A DNA stretch of 64,000 nucleotides, taken from NCBI RefSeq assembly GCF_904846695.1, contig NZ_CAJHBR010000001.1:1-64000 (forward strand), read 5' to 3'. The position numbers were made by a program, and so were the translations under genes. Shown one piece after another: positions 54,494 through 64,000 of this stretch; position 1 is the first letter of the stretch; each line of letters begins with the position of its first letter. Origin of the DNA: Psychrobacter urativorans (GTDB taxonomy: Bacteria; Pseudomonadota; Gammaproteobacteria; Pseudomonadales; Moraxellaceae). Below the pieces are notes generated by a model. It was not told the DNA's origin. It searched no databases and worked only from the letters and a program-made list of their open reading frames with translations.

Positions 54494-57361
54494 ATGAATA
54501 GCATAACTAAACAAGTAACTGATTCAGGACACACTGAACTCGCTGCTGACAACGCCCTTTATATCGAATCCCTCTACGAGCAATTCCTAATCGACCCTAC
54601 TAGTGTCGATACGGATTGGCAAGATTACTTTAAACAGTATCAATCGCCAAACGATGCTCATCATAACGCTATCAAAGATCAGTTTTTATTATTAGCTCGT
54701 AACCAAACAGCTAATAAAGGATCTGTTGCGTCTACTGATGGGGCAGCTTCTAATGCTACACACCGTGCAGATCCTAAGCAAATGGGCGTTCAACAGCTTA
54801 TTTCTGCTTATCGTCGCCGTGGTCATCGTTATGCTCAGCTTGATCCTTTAGGCTTACACCCACGTCCGGAAGTTGAAGACCTAACGCTGGCTTATCATAA
54901 TCTAGCAGAGTCTGATTTGGACACGATATATCCTACTAGCGATTTAAATATCGGTAAGAGTGAAGCATCGTTACGTGAGATTATCGAAATCATGGAACGC
55001 GTCTACTGCCGTTATATCGGTGTAGAGTACATGCACGTCACTAGCAGTACTGAAAAACGCTGGATGGAAAAGTATCTTGAATCTAATTTGGGTCATATCG
55101 AATTCGATAAAGAAAAACGTTTAGCTATACTCGAGATTTTGACAGCAGCTGAAGGCCTAGAGAAATATCTAGCGCGTAAATATACTGGGGTAAAACGTTT
55201 CGGTCTAGAAGGCGGTGAGAGCTTTATTCCGGCAGTTAATGAAATCATCCAACGTGCTGGTAGTTATGGTACTAAAGAGATGGTTATCGGTATGGCGCAT
55301 CGCGGACGTCTTAACCTGTTGGTTAACGTTTTGGGTAAAAACCCCGCGGATTTATTTGATGAATTCGACGGCAAAGTGCAGCCAGAAAAAGGCTCCGGTG
55401 ACGTTAAGTATCACAATGGTTACTCATCAAACGTGATGACTCCAGGCGGAGAAGCACATTTAGCTTTAGCCTTTAACCCATCACATCTTGAGATTGTTGC
55501 TCCAGTACTAGAAGGCTCAGTACGTGCCCGTCAAGTACGTCGTAACGATACTGATGGTAACTTGGTATTGCCTATCGTAGTTCATGGTGATGCGGCGTTT
55601 GCTGGTCAAGGCGTAGTGCAAGAGACCTTCCAGATGTCACAGACTCGTGCTTATACTACGGGTGGCACGCTACATATCGTTATTAATAACCAAGTCGGCT
55701 TTACTACTAGCCGTCAAGAAGATGCGCGTTCGACAGAATACTGTACTGACGTAGCAAAAATGGTTCATGCGCCTATATTACACGTGAATGGCGATGACCC
55801 TGAATCAGTAGTATTTGCCTCACAATTAGCGTTAGATTATCGCCATGAGTTTGGTAAAGATATTATTATTGATTTGTTCTGCTATCGTCGTAATGGTCAT
55901 AACGAAGCCGATGAGCCATCAGCAACTCAGCCTTTGATGTATGCCGTTATCAAAAAACTAGCGACTACTCGTACTATCTATGTACAAAAATTAGTTGCAG
56001 CGGGCGTGATCAGCGATGCTGAAGCTACCAAATATGAAGACGAATATCGTGAATCGTTAGATCGTGGTGAATACGTAGTAAATGCTTTAGTTCTTGAGCC
56101 AAGCGAAGAGTTATTCGTTGACTGGACCCCTTATCTAGGCCATGAGCTACAAGATGATTGGGATACTAGTGTCGATATAGAGAAGCTTAAAGCTTATGGC
56201 CGCAAAATGGCTGAGATGCCTGAAGGCTATACTTTACAACGCCAAGTTCAAAAAGTTGTTGAGCAGCGTTTAGCGATGCAAACTGGTACAGAGCCATTGA
56301 ACTGGGGAGCAGCTGAGACTTTAGCTTATGCTTCTTTAGTTGATAACGATGATATTATGGTGCGTATCACTGGTGAAGATGTGGGTCGTGGTACTTTCTC
56401 TCATCGTCATAGCGAACTGTATAATGTCACTGATGGCAGTATGTATGTGCCACTAGCTCACATGAGTGAAAAACAAGCACGCTTTGCTACTTATAACTCT
56501 TTGTTATCAGAAGAGGCGGTATTAGCCTTTGAGTATGGTTATGCGACTACGGTTCCTAATGCGGTAGTTATTTGGGAAGCGCAGTTCGGTGACTTTGTTA
56601 ATGGCGCGCAAGTTGTTATCGATCAGTTCATCGCCAGCGGTGAGACTAAATGGCAGCGCGTTTGTGGTCTGACTATGTTATTGCCACACGGCTTTGAAGG
56701 TCAAGGCCCTGAGCATTCTTCAGCCCGTCTTGAGCGTTTCTTGCAGTTATGTGCTGAAGACAATATGCAAGTAATCACCCCAACTACGCCAGCGCAAATA
56801 TATCATGCGTTACGTCGCCAAGGTGTGCGTCCTATCCGTAAGCCACTGATTGTGATGTCGCCAAAAAGCTTGTTACGTCATAAGCTGGCAACTTCAGAAT
56901 TAGAAGAGCTGGCTAACGGCAAGTTTGAGACAGTATTGTCAGAGATAGACAATCAAGATGCTAGCAAAGTAACGCGTTTGGTACTTTGTGGTGGTAAGGT
57001 TTATTATGACTTACTAGAGCAGCGTCGTGCTTTAGGTCTTGATCATGTGGCTATCGTCCGTATCGAGCAATTGTATCCGCTACCAGAAGCACGCATGGTT
57101 GCTGAGATCGAAAAATACAGTAATCTTGAAGAAATAGTTTGGACGCAAGAAGAGCCGTTGAACCAAGGCGCTTGGAATTACTTAGCACCAAATATGTTCC
57201 GTATCGTAGTACCGCATCCAACTAAAGCGGAGCTTATGAGACCAGTTGCACGTCCTGCTAGTGCAGCTCCTGCAACAGGATCTGCAAAACTGCATGTCCA
57301 GCAGCAGCAAGCTCTAATTGCTGGTGGTCTTGGCATAACAGTCGACCAACTGGCTAAATAG
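54494..57361 (+). CDS. sucA: 2-Oxoglutarate dehydrogenase E1 component
   Basis: 955 residues. Thiamine-diphosphate decarboxylase of the complex that makes succinyl-CoA. The N-terminal 'LYIESLYEQFLIDPTSVDTD' motif binds E2. TPP site: 'IGMAHRGRLNLLVNVLGKNP', 'VHGDAAFAGQGVVQE' (GDAAF) and 'GFTTSRQEDARSTEYCTD'. The transketolase-like half holds 'RITGEDVGRGTFSHRHSELY' and 'GFEGQGPEHSSARLERFLQL'. First gene of sucAB-lpd-sucCD. Confidence 0.98.
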   Translation: MNSITKQVTDSGHTELAADNALYIESLYEQFLIDPTSVDTDWQDYFKQYQSPNDAHHNAIKDQFLLLARNQTANKGSVASTDGAASNATHRADPKQMGVQQLISAYRRRGHRYAQLDPLGLHPRPEVEDLTLAYHNLAESDLDTIYPTSDLNIGKSEASLREIIEIMERVYCRYIGVEYMHVTSSTEKRWMEKYLESNLGHIEFDKEKRLAILEILTAAEGLEKYLARKYTGVKRFGLEGGESFIPAVNEIIQRAGSYGTKEMVIGMAHRGRLNLLVNVLGKNPADLFDEFDGKVQPEKGSGDVKYHNGYSSNVMTPGGEAHLALAFNPSHLEIVAPVLEGSVRARQVRRNDTDGNLVLPIVVHGDAAFAGQGVVQETFQMSQTRAYTTGGTLHIVINNQVGFTTSRQEDARSTEYCTDVAKMVHAPILHVNGDDPESVVFASQLALDYRHEFGKDIIIDLFCYRRNGHNEADEPSATQPLMYAVIKKLATTRTIYVQKLVAAGVISDAEATKYEDEYRESLDRGEYVVNALVLEPSEELFVDWTPYLGHELQDDWDTSVDIEKLKAYGRKMAEMPEGYTLQRQVQKVVEQRLAMQTGTEPLNWGAAETLAYASLVDNDDIMVRITGEDVGRGTFSHRHSELYNVTDGSMYVPLAHMSEKQARFATYNSLLSEEAVLAFEYGYATTVPNAVVIWEAQFGDFVNGAQVVIDQFIASGETKWQRVCGLTMLLPHGFEGQGPEHSSARLERFLQLCAEDNMQVITPTTPAQIYHALRRQGVRPIRKPLIVMSPKSLLRHKLATSELEELANGKFETVLSEIDNQDASKVTRLVLCGGKVYYDLLEQRRALGLDHVAIVRIEQLYPLPEARMVAEIEKYSNLEEIVWTQEEPLNQGAWNYLAPNMFRIVVPHPTKAELMRPVARPASAAPATGSAKLHVQQQQALIAGGLGITVDQLAK

Positions 57362-57386
57362 TTAAAAAACTTTGAATGACAGTGAT

Positions 57387-57415
57387 CAGCGTTCTATATA
57401 AAACGTTGAACGCTG
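57387..57415 (+). promoter_or_regulatory. Intercistronic hairpin between sucA and sucB
   Basis: CAGCGTTC (57387-57394) pairs perfectly with GAACGCTG (57408-57415), inside a 261-bp spacer. No T run follows, so a role in mRNA processing or partial attenuation is only a possibility. Confidence 0.5.
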
Positions 57416-57622
57416 TTGCTCAAATTATTAGCATTTATAGTATTGGTAAAAACAACACTAGTATCCAAAGTATTAATATCGAGTATTTAAAGCATTAGAA
57501 TATAGCAGCATCCGTATCAGGCGATAACAGTCAGCAGCTAACTATTTATACTAGTTATTCGCGCTAACTGCCTATCACGACTTTATAATAAATAGTAATA
57601 TCTAAATCTAAGGAGTATATCG

Positions 57623-58855
57623 ATGGCTGAAATTAAAGCCCCCGTGTTTCCAGAATCGGTTGCCGATGGCACAATCGTTGAATGGCACGTCACTGAAGGT
57701 CAACAAGTTAATCGTGATGACCTACTAGCTGAAATCGAAACTGACAAAGTAGTACTAGAAGTAGTTGCGCCAGATAATGGTGTGGTCACTAAAATCGTCA
57801 AGCAAGTTGATGATACTGTATTGTCTGACGAAATTATTGGTGAGTTTGAAGCTGGCGCTAGTGCAGCACCAGCTGTAGATCCAAATCTACCAGCTGCTCC
57901 TGTACAAGAAAAGCAAGCAACTGATGGCGGTGAGCCAGTACAAGCTACTGCTAACACTAGTGGTCCTGAAGCTGATCATAAAGATCAAAGCCCAGCAGTA
58001 CGCAAAGCAGCAAAAGAGTCTGGCGTTGATCCAAAAGACGTTGAAGGTAGTGGTCGTGGTGGTCGAGTTACCAAAAGTGACATGAGCAGCCCAACCCTGA
58101 AAGCTGATAGTAGTATCAAAACTGACAGCGGCCAACCAGTTGCTGAAGCCGGTGCACGTAGTGAAAAACGTGTTCCTATGACCCGTCTACGTAAGACAGT
58201 TGCAAATCGTCTGCTAGCGGCGTCTCAAGAAACGGCTATGTTAACTACGTTTAACGAAGTCAACATGAAGCCATTGATGGAACTTCGTGCTCAATACAAA
58301 GATCGTTTTGAGAAGCGTCATGGTGTACGTCTAGGCTTTATGTCATTATTTGTCCGTGCGGCTACTGAAGCGTTAAAACGTTTCCCAGCAGTCAATGCTT
58401 CATTAGATGGCGATGATATTGTTTATCATGGTTACTATGATATCGGTGTTGCTGTATCATCAGATCGTGGTCTAGTAGTACCAGTACTACGTGATACTGA
58501 TCAGATGAGCATGGCTGATGTCGAAAGCCGTATCCGTGAGCTTGGTGGCCTAGCGCAAAAAGGCAAACTAGGTCTAGAAGATATGATGGGTGGTACTTTC
58601 ACTATCTCTAACGGTGGCGTATTCGGTTCATTGATGTCAACTCCTATCTTGAACCCACCACAAACTGCTATCTTAGGTATGCATGCTATCAATGACCGCC
58701 CAATGGCGGTTGATGGTAAAGTTGAAATCCTACCTATGATGTACTTAGCATTGTCTTATGACCATCGTATGATTGATGGTAAAGAAGCAGTACAGTTCTT
58801 AGTAACCATCAAAGAATTGGTCGAAGACCCATCACTGCTATTATTAGATTTATAA
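57623..58855 (+). CDS. sucB: Dihydrolipoyllysine-residue succinyltransferase (E2)
   Basis: 410 residues. Lipoyl domain 1-77 with lipoylated K42 in [15 protein letters not shown] Pro/Ala-rich linker, then the E3-binding domain at about 123-160 ('[20 protein letters not shown]'). The catalytic core starts at about 185 ([16 protein letters not shown]). Active-site His and Asp are in '[20 protein letters not shown]'. It passes the succinyl group to CoA. AAGGAG precedes the ATG. The spacer after it ends in a terminator-like hairpin. Confidence 0.98.
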   Translation: MAEIKAPVFPESVADGTIVEWHVTEGQQVNRDDLLAEIETDKVVLEVVAPDNGVVTKIVKQVDDTVLSDEIIGEFEAGASAAPAVDPNLPAAPVQEKQATDGGEPVQATANTSGPEADHKDQSPAVRKAAKESGVDPKDVEGSGRGGRVTKSDMSSPTLKADSSIKTDSGQPVAEAGARSEKRVPMTRLRKTVANRLLAASQETAMLTTFNEVNMKPLMELRAQYKDRFEKRHGVRLGFMSLFVRAATEALKRFPAVNASLDGDDIVYHGYYDIGVAVSSDRGLVVPVLRDTDQMSMADVESRIRELGGLAQKGKLGLEDMMGGTFTISNGGVFGSLMSTPILNPPQTAILGMHAINDRPMAVDGKVEILPMMYLALSYDHRMIDGKEAVQFLVTIKELVEDPSLLLLDL

Positions 58856-58861
58856 GCTCAT

Positions 58862-58896
58862 AAGCTTGTATTGGCTAACGTTGATACAAGCTTTTT
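58862..58896 (+). terminator. Terminator-like hairpin between sucB and lpd
   Basis: AAGCTTGTAT (58862-58871) pairs perfectly with ATACAAGCTT (58884-58893), followed by a T run to 58896. Because lpd lies on the same strand 195 bp later, this may be an attenuator that sets the ratio of E1/E2 to E3, or lpd may have its own promoter. Confidence 0.65.
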
Positions 58897-59090
58897 AGTT
58901 ATGATCTATGCTGCAACCAGTCTACTTTAGGCTATAAAATCATCTTAGTTATTCTGTAATACTCATTATATAAATCAGCGTTATTGCCAATCTTCGGCAC
59001 ATAAGTCACAGATTAATAGCGATTGCGCTAGAGTTAATAACTCAGATAATTACTATCATTTAAGCTATAAATAAAATATGGAAATCCATT

Positions 59091-60539
59091 ATGAAAGACA
59101 ATTATGATCTAGTCGTTATCGGCGGCGGTCCTGGTGGTTATGTAGCTGCTATTCGTGCAGCTCAACTAGGTATGAGCGTAGCTTGTATTGAAAAACGTAT
59201 TTATAAAGGCGCGCCAGCACTTGGCGGTACTTGTTTAAACGTTGGTTGTATCCCTTCAAAAGCTTTGTTAGATACTTCACATCGTTATGAAGCTACTAAA
59301 CATGACCTTGATGAGCATGGTATTAGTACTGGTGACGTTGCTATCGATATCGAAACGATGATCGGCCGTAAAGAAGCTATCGTTAAGCAGCTAACTGGTG
59401 GTATTGCCGCTTTATTCAAAGGTAATGGCATTGACTGGCTACAAGGCTGGGGTACTTTACTCGACGGTAAAGGTAGCGATAAAAAAGTTAAGTTCACAGC
59501 TGAAGATGCTGCTGAGTCTACTATTACTGCTAAAAACGTTATTCTTGCTTCAGGTTCTATCCCTATCGATATTTCAGTTGCCAAAACTGATCATGATCGT
59601 ATAGTTGACTCAACCGGCGCTTTAGATTTCACTGAAACTCCTAAGCGTTTAGGCGTAATTGGTGCTGGTGTTATCGGTCTTGAGCTAGGTTCTGTATGGC
59701 GTCGTCTTGGTAGTGAAGTAGTAGTGTATGAAGCATTACCTAGCTTCCTAGCAGCTGCTGATAAAGACATGGCTAAAGAAGCGGCCAAAATGTTCAAAAA
59801 GCAAGGCCTTGATATCCGTGTTGATACCAAAGTTATTAAAGCTGAAGTTCAAGGTGATGAAGTTGTGGTCACTAGTGAAAATAAAGGCGAGTCATCAGAG
59901 CAGCGTTTTGATAAGCTAATCGTTTGTGTTGGTCGTCGTGCTTATTCTGAAAAATTGCTAGGTGATGACAGCGGTATTAAACTGACTGAACGTGGCCTTA
60001 TCGATGTCGATGATCAGTGTAAGACTAATCTTGATGGCGTCTATGCTATCGGTGACTTAGTACGTGGTCCAATGCTTGCGCATAAAGCTTCAGAAGAAGG
60101 CGTAATGGCGGTTGAACGCATCCATGGCGAAAAAGCACAAGTTAACTATGACACTATTATTAATGTCATTTATACTCATCCAGAAATCGCTTGGGTAGGT
60201 ATGACTGAGCAAGAAGCTACTGAAGCAGGTTTTGAAGTGAAAACCGGTTCATTTAGCTTAGCGGCTAATGGTCGTGCCTTGGCTCAAAGTGAAGCTGAAG
60301 GTTCTATCAAAGTAGTAGCTGATGCTAAGACTGATCGCCTGCTAGGTATGCATGCTATCGCTGCTGGTGCGGGTGATATCGTTCATCAAGGTATGATTGC
60401 GATGGAGTTTGTTTCTAGTATCGAAGACTTGCAGTTGATGACGTTTGCTCATCCAACTATATCAGAAGCAGTGCATGAAGCCGCTCTATCAGCGGATGGC
60501 CGTGCTATTCATACTATCCAACGTAAAAAACGTAAGTAG
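59091..60539 (+). CDS. lpd: Dihydrolipoyl dehydrogenase (E3)
   Basis: 482 residues. Re-oxidises dihydrolipoamide with NAD. FAD motif [19 protein letters not shown], redox disulfide C48/C53 in [19 protein letters not shown] motif '[20 protein letters not shown]', second FAD site [18 protein letters not shown] and the catalytic His-Glu pair in [17 protein letters not shown]. It serves 2-oxoglutarate dehydrogenase here and probably other lipoyl complexes. The ATG follows GGAAATCCATT. Confidence 0.98.
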   Translation: MKDNYDLVVIGGGPGGYVAAIRAAQLGMSVACIEKRIYKGAPALGGTCLNVGCIPSKALLDTSHRYEATKHDLDEHGISTGDVAIDIETMIGRKEAIVKQLTGGIAALFKGNGIDWLQGWGTLLDGKGSDKKVKFTAEDAAESTITAKNVILASGSIPIDISVAKTDHDRIVDSTGALDFTETPKRLGVIGAGVIGLELGSVWRRLGSEVVVYEALPSFLAAADKDMAKEAAKMFKKQGLDIRVDTKVIKAEVQGDEVVVTSENKGESSEQRFDKLIVCVGRRAYSEKLLGDDSGIKLTERGLIDVDDQCKTNLDGVYAIGDLVRGPMLAHKASEEGVMAVERIHGEKAQVNYDTIINVIYTHPEIAWVGMTEQEATEAGFEVKTGSFSLAANGRALAQSEAEGSIKVVADAKTDRLLGMHAIAAGAGDIVHQGMIAMEFVSSIEDLQLMTFAHPTISEAVHEAALSADGRAIHTIQRKKRK

Positions 60540-60582
60540 AGCATAATCTGCTTATATGAAGTACCAATTATCCCAGACAGTG

Positions 60583-60614
60583 CTGAAGCGCTCACTATTA
60601 TCGTAGTGCTTCAG
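60583..60614 (+). promoter_or_regulatory. Intercistronic hairpin between lpd and sucC
   Basis: CTGAAGC (60583-60589) pairs with GCTTCAG (60608-60614); ACTA/TAGT extends it inside, with GCTC bulged. A second weaker dyad, AAGTGC (60625) with GCACTT (60650), follows and leads into a T-rich stretch. Possible attenuator or processing site. Confidence 0.4.
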
Positions 60615-60698
60615 TAGCAGTAGTAAGTGCGCTAGATGGATACTAACGTGCACTTATTTTCACTTTTTATTAATTGTAAAAAATAAAGGATACAATCA

Positions 60699-61865
60699 AT
60701 GAATTTACATGAGTATCAAGCAAAAGAGCTATTAAAAAGCTACGGTTTGCCAATTCAAGAAGGCATTATTGCCTATAGTGGCGACGAAGCAGCAGCAGCT
60801 TTTGATAAAACCCCAACGGATATTGCGGTTATCAAAGCGCAAGTACATGCTGGTGGCCGTGGTAAAGCGGGTGGCGTTAAATTAGTTAAAACTCGTGAAG
60901 AAGCTAAGCAAGTTACTGATGAGCTTATCGGTACTAACTTAGTTACTTTTCAAACTGACGCCGATGGTCAGCCAGTCAACTTCGTATTGGTTGCAGAAGA
61001 TATGTATCCAGTACAGACTGAGCTATATCTTGGCGCTGTTGTGGATCGTTCTACTCGTCGTGTTACCTTCATGGCATCAACCGAAGGTGGTGTTGATATC
61101 GAGGAAGTCGCTAACGAGACTCCAGAAAAAATCTTTAAAGTTAGCGTTGATCCTTTAGTAGGTCTAATGCCTTATCAAGCGCGTGACATTGCGTTTAAAT
61201 TGGGTCTAGAAGGCAAGCAGATCAATCAGTTTGTAAAAATCATGACTGGCGCTTATCATGCCTTTATTGATAACGACTTTGCTTTGCTTGAAGTTAACCC
61301 ATTAGCAGTTCGTGAAAACGGCGAGATTGTTTGTGTTGACGGCAAAATCGGTATCGATTCAAACGCTCTTTATCGTTTACCAAAAATCGCTGCTCTTCAA
61401 GATAAAACTCAAGAAAATGAGCGCGAGCTAAAAGCAGCTGAGTTTGACCTAAACTATGTGGCTCTAGAAGGTAACATCGGTTGTATGGTTAACGGTGCTG
61501 GTCTAGCAATGGCTACCATGGATATCATCAAGTTGTATGGCGGCAAGCCTGCTAACTTCTTGGACGTTGGCGGCGGGGCAACTAAAGATCGTGTTGTTGA
61601 AGCTTTCAAAATCATTTTGGAAGACAGCAGCGTTGAAGGTGTTCTAATCAACATCTTCGGTGGTATCGTACGTTGTGACATGATTGCAGAAGCTATTATC
61701 GCTGCTATCAAAGAAGTTGACGTAAAAGTACCTGTTGTTGTACGCCTAGAAGGTAACAACGCTGAAAAGGGTTCACAAATTCTAGAAGAGTCTGGTCTGA
61801 AACTTATTTCAGCTCAAGGTCTTGCCGACGCTGCCCAAAAAATTGTCGATGCTGTTAAAGCCTAA
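60699..61865 (+). CDS. sucC: Succinyl-CoA synthetase beta subunit
   Basis: 388 residues, usual length. ATP-grasp domain: '[20 protein letters not shown]', '[20 protein letters not shown]' for nucleotide binding, '[20 protein letters not shown]' for metal and '[20 protein letters not shown]' near the active site. With SucD it makes ATP (or GTP) from succinyl-CoA. 136 bp separate it from sucD, where other bacteria usually have a few bases. Confidence 0.98.
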   Translation: MNLHEYQAKELLKSYGLPIQEGIIAYSGDEAAAAFDKTPTDIAVIKAQVHAGGRGKAGGVKLVKTREEAKQVTDELIGTNLVTFQTDADGQPVNFVLVAEDMYPVQTELYLGAVVDRSTRRVTFMASTEGGVDIEEVANETPEKIFKVSVDPLVGLMPYQARDIAFKLGLEGKQINQFVKIMTGAYHAFIDNDFALLEVNPLAVRENGEIVCVDGKIGIDSNALYRLPKIAALQDKTQENERELKAAEFDLNYVALEGNIGCMVNGAGLAMATMDIIKLYGGKPANFLDVGGGATKDRVVEAFKIILEDSSVEGVLINIFGGIVRCDMIAEAIIAAIKEVDVKVPVVVRLEGNNAEKGSQILEESGLKLISAQGLADAAQKIVDAVKA

Positions 61866-61922
61866 GCTCCTAAACGCTTAAGCAAACGAGCATAGTAGTC
61901 AAAGCGTAATAGCGGCACTTCA

Positions 61923-61956
61923 ATAGAGTAGTTATCAATATTTAGTAACTCTCTAT
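61923..61956 (+). promoter_or_regulatory. Intercistronic hairpin between sucC and sucD
   Basis: ATAGAG (61923-61928) pairs with CTCTAT (61951-61956), extended by AGTTA/TAACT with one bulged T. No T run, so not a standard terminator. Confidence 0.4.
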
Positions 61957-62001
61957 ACGAAGGGCTGCTATTACAAGACAACCGCATACAAGGAATAAAT
62001 A

Positions 62002-62877
62002 ATGAGTGTATTAATCGACAAAGACACCAAAGTATTGGTGCAAGGTTTTACCGGTAAAAACGGTACTTTCCATTCTGAACAAGCTATCGAATATGGTACT
62101 AAAGTTGTTGGTGGCGTAACGCCAGGCAAAGGCGGTCAAACGCATTTAGGCTTACCAGTATTTGATACTATGGCTGAAGCTATGGAAGTGACTCAAGCTG
62201 ACGCTTCTGTTATCTATGTACCAGCTCCATTCGTACTAGATTCAATCATTGAAGCTATCGATGCTGGCGTTAAGCTAATCGTAGTAATCACTGAGGGCGT
62301 ACCGACTATCGATATGCTAAAAGCCAAGCGTTATCTTGAAGAAGCTGGCGATGTACGTTTAGTTGGTCCTAACTGCCCAGGTGTTATCACTCCAGGTCAG
62401 TGCAAAATTGGTATCATGCCAGGCCATATCCATTTACCAGGTAAAGTGGGCATTATCTCACGCTCTGGTACTTTGACTTATGAAGCAGTAGCTCAAACTA
62501 CTAAGCTTGGTTTTGGTCAGTCAACTTGTATCGGTATCGGTGGTGATCCTATCCCTGGTATGAACCAGATCGATGCATTGAAACTGTTCCAAGATGATCC
62601 ACAAACTGAAGCTATCATTCTGATCGGTGAAATTGGCGGTACTGCTGAAGAAGAAGCAGCTGCTTACATCAAAGACCATGTCACTAAGCCAGTTGTTGGT
62701 TACATCGCTGGTGTTACTGCTCCTGAAGGCAAGCGTATGGGTCATGCCGGCGCTATCATTTCAGGCGGTCAAGGTACAGCTGAAGAGAAATTTAAAGCTT
62801 TTGAAGATGCAGGCATTGCTTATACCCGTGATCCTTCTAAACTTGGCGAAAAGCTTAAAGAAGTTACTGGTTGGTAA
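62002..62877 (+). CDS. sucD: Succinyl-CoA synthetase alpha subunit
   Basis: 291 residues. CoA-binding Rossmann domain at the N-terminus ('[20 protein letters not shown]', '[18 protein letters not shown]'). The phosphorylated His is in '[20 protein letters not shown]'. '[20 protein letters not shown]' and '[19 protein letters not shown]' are conserved. AAGGAAT precedes the ATG. Last gene of the TCA cluster; a strong terminator follows. Confidence 0.98.
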   Translation: MSVLIDKDTKVLVQGFTGKNGTFHSEQAIEYGTKVVGGVTPGKGGQTHLGLPVFDTMAEAMEVTQADASVIYVPAPFVLDSIIEAIDAGVKLIVVITEGVPTIDMLKAKRYLEEAGDVRLVGPNCPGVITPGQCKIGIMPGHIHLPGKVGIISRSGTLTYEAVAQTTKLGFGQSTCIGIGGDPIPGMNQIDALKLFQDDPQTEAIILIGEIGGTAEEEAAAYIKDHVTKPVVGYIAGVTAPEGKRMGHAGAIISGGQGTAEEKFKAFEDAGIAYTRDPSKLGEKLKEVTGW

Positions 62878-62940
62878 TATAGGCTTTAGTCTATACTGAT
62901 AACCTATGTAGCTAACTACTATAATGACATTGAAAATTAT

Positions 62941-62973
62941 CAAAGACACCCCTACAATGGGGTGTCTTTTTTT
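62941..62973 (+). terminator. Rho-independent terminator after sucD
   Basis: AAAGACACCCC (62942-62952) pairs with GGGGTGTCTTT (62959-62969), a GC-rich 11-pair stem; a long T run follows to 62973. It closes the sucAB-lpd-sucCD unit. Confidence 0.93.
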
Positions 62974-62999
62974 ATTCAAAAATTGCTCTAGGTGATGAA

Positions 63000-64000
63000 A
63001 TGCAGCAGAAAATATTAGTAACAGGCGGTGCAGGATATATCGGCTCACATACTTGTATAGCGCTGCATGAAGCAGGCTATGGTATCGTTGTTTATGATAA
63101 TCTAACCAATAGTAGTCGCGAAGCTATCAATCGTGTTGCGCAGCTTATTGATGCTCCTATCGAGTTTATTGAAGGCGATGTGCGTAATGCTGAGCAGCTT
63201 CGAGAAGTGTTCGCCGCGCATCAGTTCTTCGGGGTGATTCACTTTGCAGGACTAAAAGCGGTTGGGGAGTCAGTTGCCAAGCCGTTGATGTATTACAATA
63301 ATAATGTCAGTGGCACTATTGCTTTGCTAGAAGTGATGGCGGATCATCAGGTCAAGAATTTAGTGTTCTCATCCTCTGCTACAGTATATGGTGATCCTGA
63401 AACCTTACCTATCGATGAAAGCTCGCCACGTTCTTGTACTAATCCTTACGGTCAAAGCAAGTTAATGGTTGAATATATCTTAGAAGATTTGGCAGTATCT
63501 GATGATGATTGGAACTTAGTAACGCTTAGGTACTTCAATCCAGTAGGCGCGCATATATCCGGTCAAATTGGTGAAGATCCTAATGATACCCCTAATAACC
63601 TGATGCCGTATATCTCGCAAGTGGCTGTAGGTAAGCTTAAAAAGTTAAGTATCTTTGGTAATGACTATCCTACGGTCGATGGCACAGGGGTTCGCGATTA
63701 TATTCATGTGGTTGATTTGGCAGCTGGTCATGTGGCGGCTTTGCAATATCTAGAGCAGCAAGCCAACTTAGCAACTAACGATTTAGCAACTAACGATACG
63801 GTAACCAACAGTTCGGCGATCAAAACTTCAGTAGGCTTTTTACCTATCAACTTAGGTAGTGGCAAAGGCAGCTCAGTATTAGAGTTAGTCACTGCTTTTA
63901 GTGAAGTAACTGCTCAAAGCGTTCCTTATCAGTTTGCGCCCCGTCGCGCTGGTGATATTGCTAGTTGTTATGCCAGTGCAGACAAAGCCAAAGCGCTATT
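63000..64000 (+). CDS. galE: UDP-glucose 4-epimerase (cut by window end)
   Basis: An open frame of 333 codons starts at ATG 63000 (AGGTGA just upstream) and runs to the window end. It interconverts UDP-glucose and UDP-galactose for surface polysaccharides. NAD motif VTGGAGYIGSHTCIALHEAG, catalytic Tyr/Lys in NPYGQSKLMVEYIL, 'SSSATVYGDPETLPIDE' with the catalytic Ser, and 'YIHVVDLAAGHVAAL'. A 20-residue insert with a duplicated LATND (63768-63797) is absent from typical GalE proteins. It begins only 27 bp after the sucD terminator. Confidence 0.93.
   Translation, partial: MQQKILVTGGAGYIGSHTCIALHEAGYGIVVYDNLTNSSREAINRVAQLIDAPIEFIEGDVRNAEQLREVFAAHQFFGVIHFAGLKAVGESVAKPLMYYNNNVSGTIALLEVMADHQVKNLVFSSSATVYGDPETLPIDESSPRSCTNPYGQSKLMVEYILEDLAVSDDDWNLVTLRYFNPVGAHISGQIGEDPNDTPNNLMPYISQVAVGKLKKLSIFGNDYPTVDGTGVRDYIHVVDLAAGHVAALQYLEQQANLATNDLATNDTVTNSSAIKTSVGFLPINLGSGKGSSVLELVTAFSEVTAQSVPYQFAPRRAGDIASCYASADKAKAL

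Overview
The window looks like chromosomal DNA of a Psychrobacter (Moraxellaceae, Gammaproteobacteria). Three things point there. The DNA is AT-rich with long spacers. Two gene orders are shared with Acinetobacter/Pseudomonas relatives: gltA / sdhCDAB-sucAB-lpd-sucCD, and argH / algZ-algR-hemC-hemD. There is also a clear homologue of Balon, the ribosome hibernation factor first described in Psychrobacter urativorans. No rRNA, tRNA, CRISPR array or prophage was seen. The calls come from reading motifs by eye; no database search was run.

Layout. 1-64: the start of an IS630-type transposase, cut by the window edge. 157-2076: a cupin gene divergent from a LysR regulator. 2370-8782: small and hypothetical genes (a possible membrane peptide, a secreted protein, DUF503, DUF3817, a charged disordered protein, YgjP), then the prlC-yheV pair. 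9334-13464: the Balon-like gene, a double glutaredoxin/GST-fold protein, an EEP-family phosphodiesterase and a quinone-oxidoreductase-like enzyme. 13754-19784: AlkB-like dioxygenase, alpha/beta hydrolase, ABC exporter, DMT transporter and class I fructose-bisphosphate aldolase. 19997-23137: a large autotransporter with a PEKPVE-repeat linker. 23501-25835: thiC under a TPP riboswitch. 26131-31452: pstSCAB-phoU behind a four-unit Pho box. 31574-39996: yggX and argH facing the algZ-algR-hemC-hemD-hemX-like-thioesterase block. 40125-44803: ribB, rarA, a HELTH-motif protein and a lipoprotein. 45246-46547: a complete IS256-family element with inverted repeats and an 8-bp target duplication. 46599-46928: an orphan zinc-ribbon-like gene. 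47400-62877: the TCA cluster. 63000-64000: galE, cut by the window end.

How the genes work together. The TCA block encodes citrate synthase, succinate dehydrogenase, the 2-oxoglutarate dehydrogenase complex and succinyl-CoA synthetase. Its cistrons are separated by unusually long spacers (about 136-261 bp), and five of these contain inverted repeats able to form hairpins. The one after sucB is terminator-like. The pst block is a standard phosphate-starvation regulon and phoU closes it. AlgZ/AlgR is a LytS/LytTR two-component pair whose kinase has a degenerate ATP-binding domain.

Short tandem repeats of 7, 15, 16, 18 and 20 bp recur at gene ends and inside genes. Several overlap start or stop codons (hemD, argH) or are translated (the autotransporter linker, galE, the argH N-terminus). 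I saw no classic defence or secondary-metabolite cluster. The best leads for unusual biology are the Balon-like factor, the possible membrane peptide at 2370-2480, the charged disordered protein at 4737-5372, the intercistronic hairpins and the repeat-bearing autotransporter.
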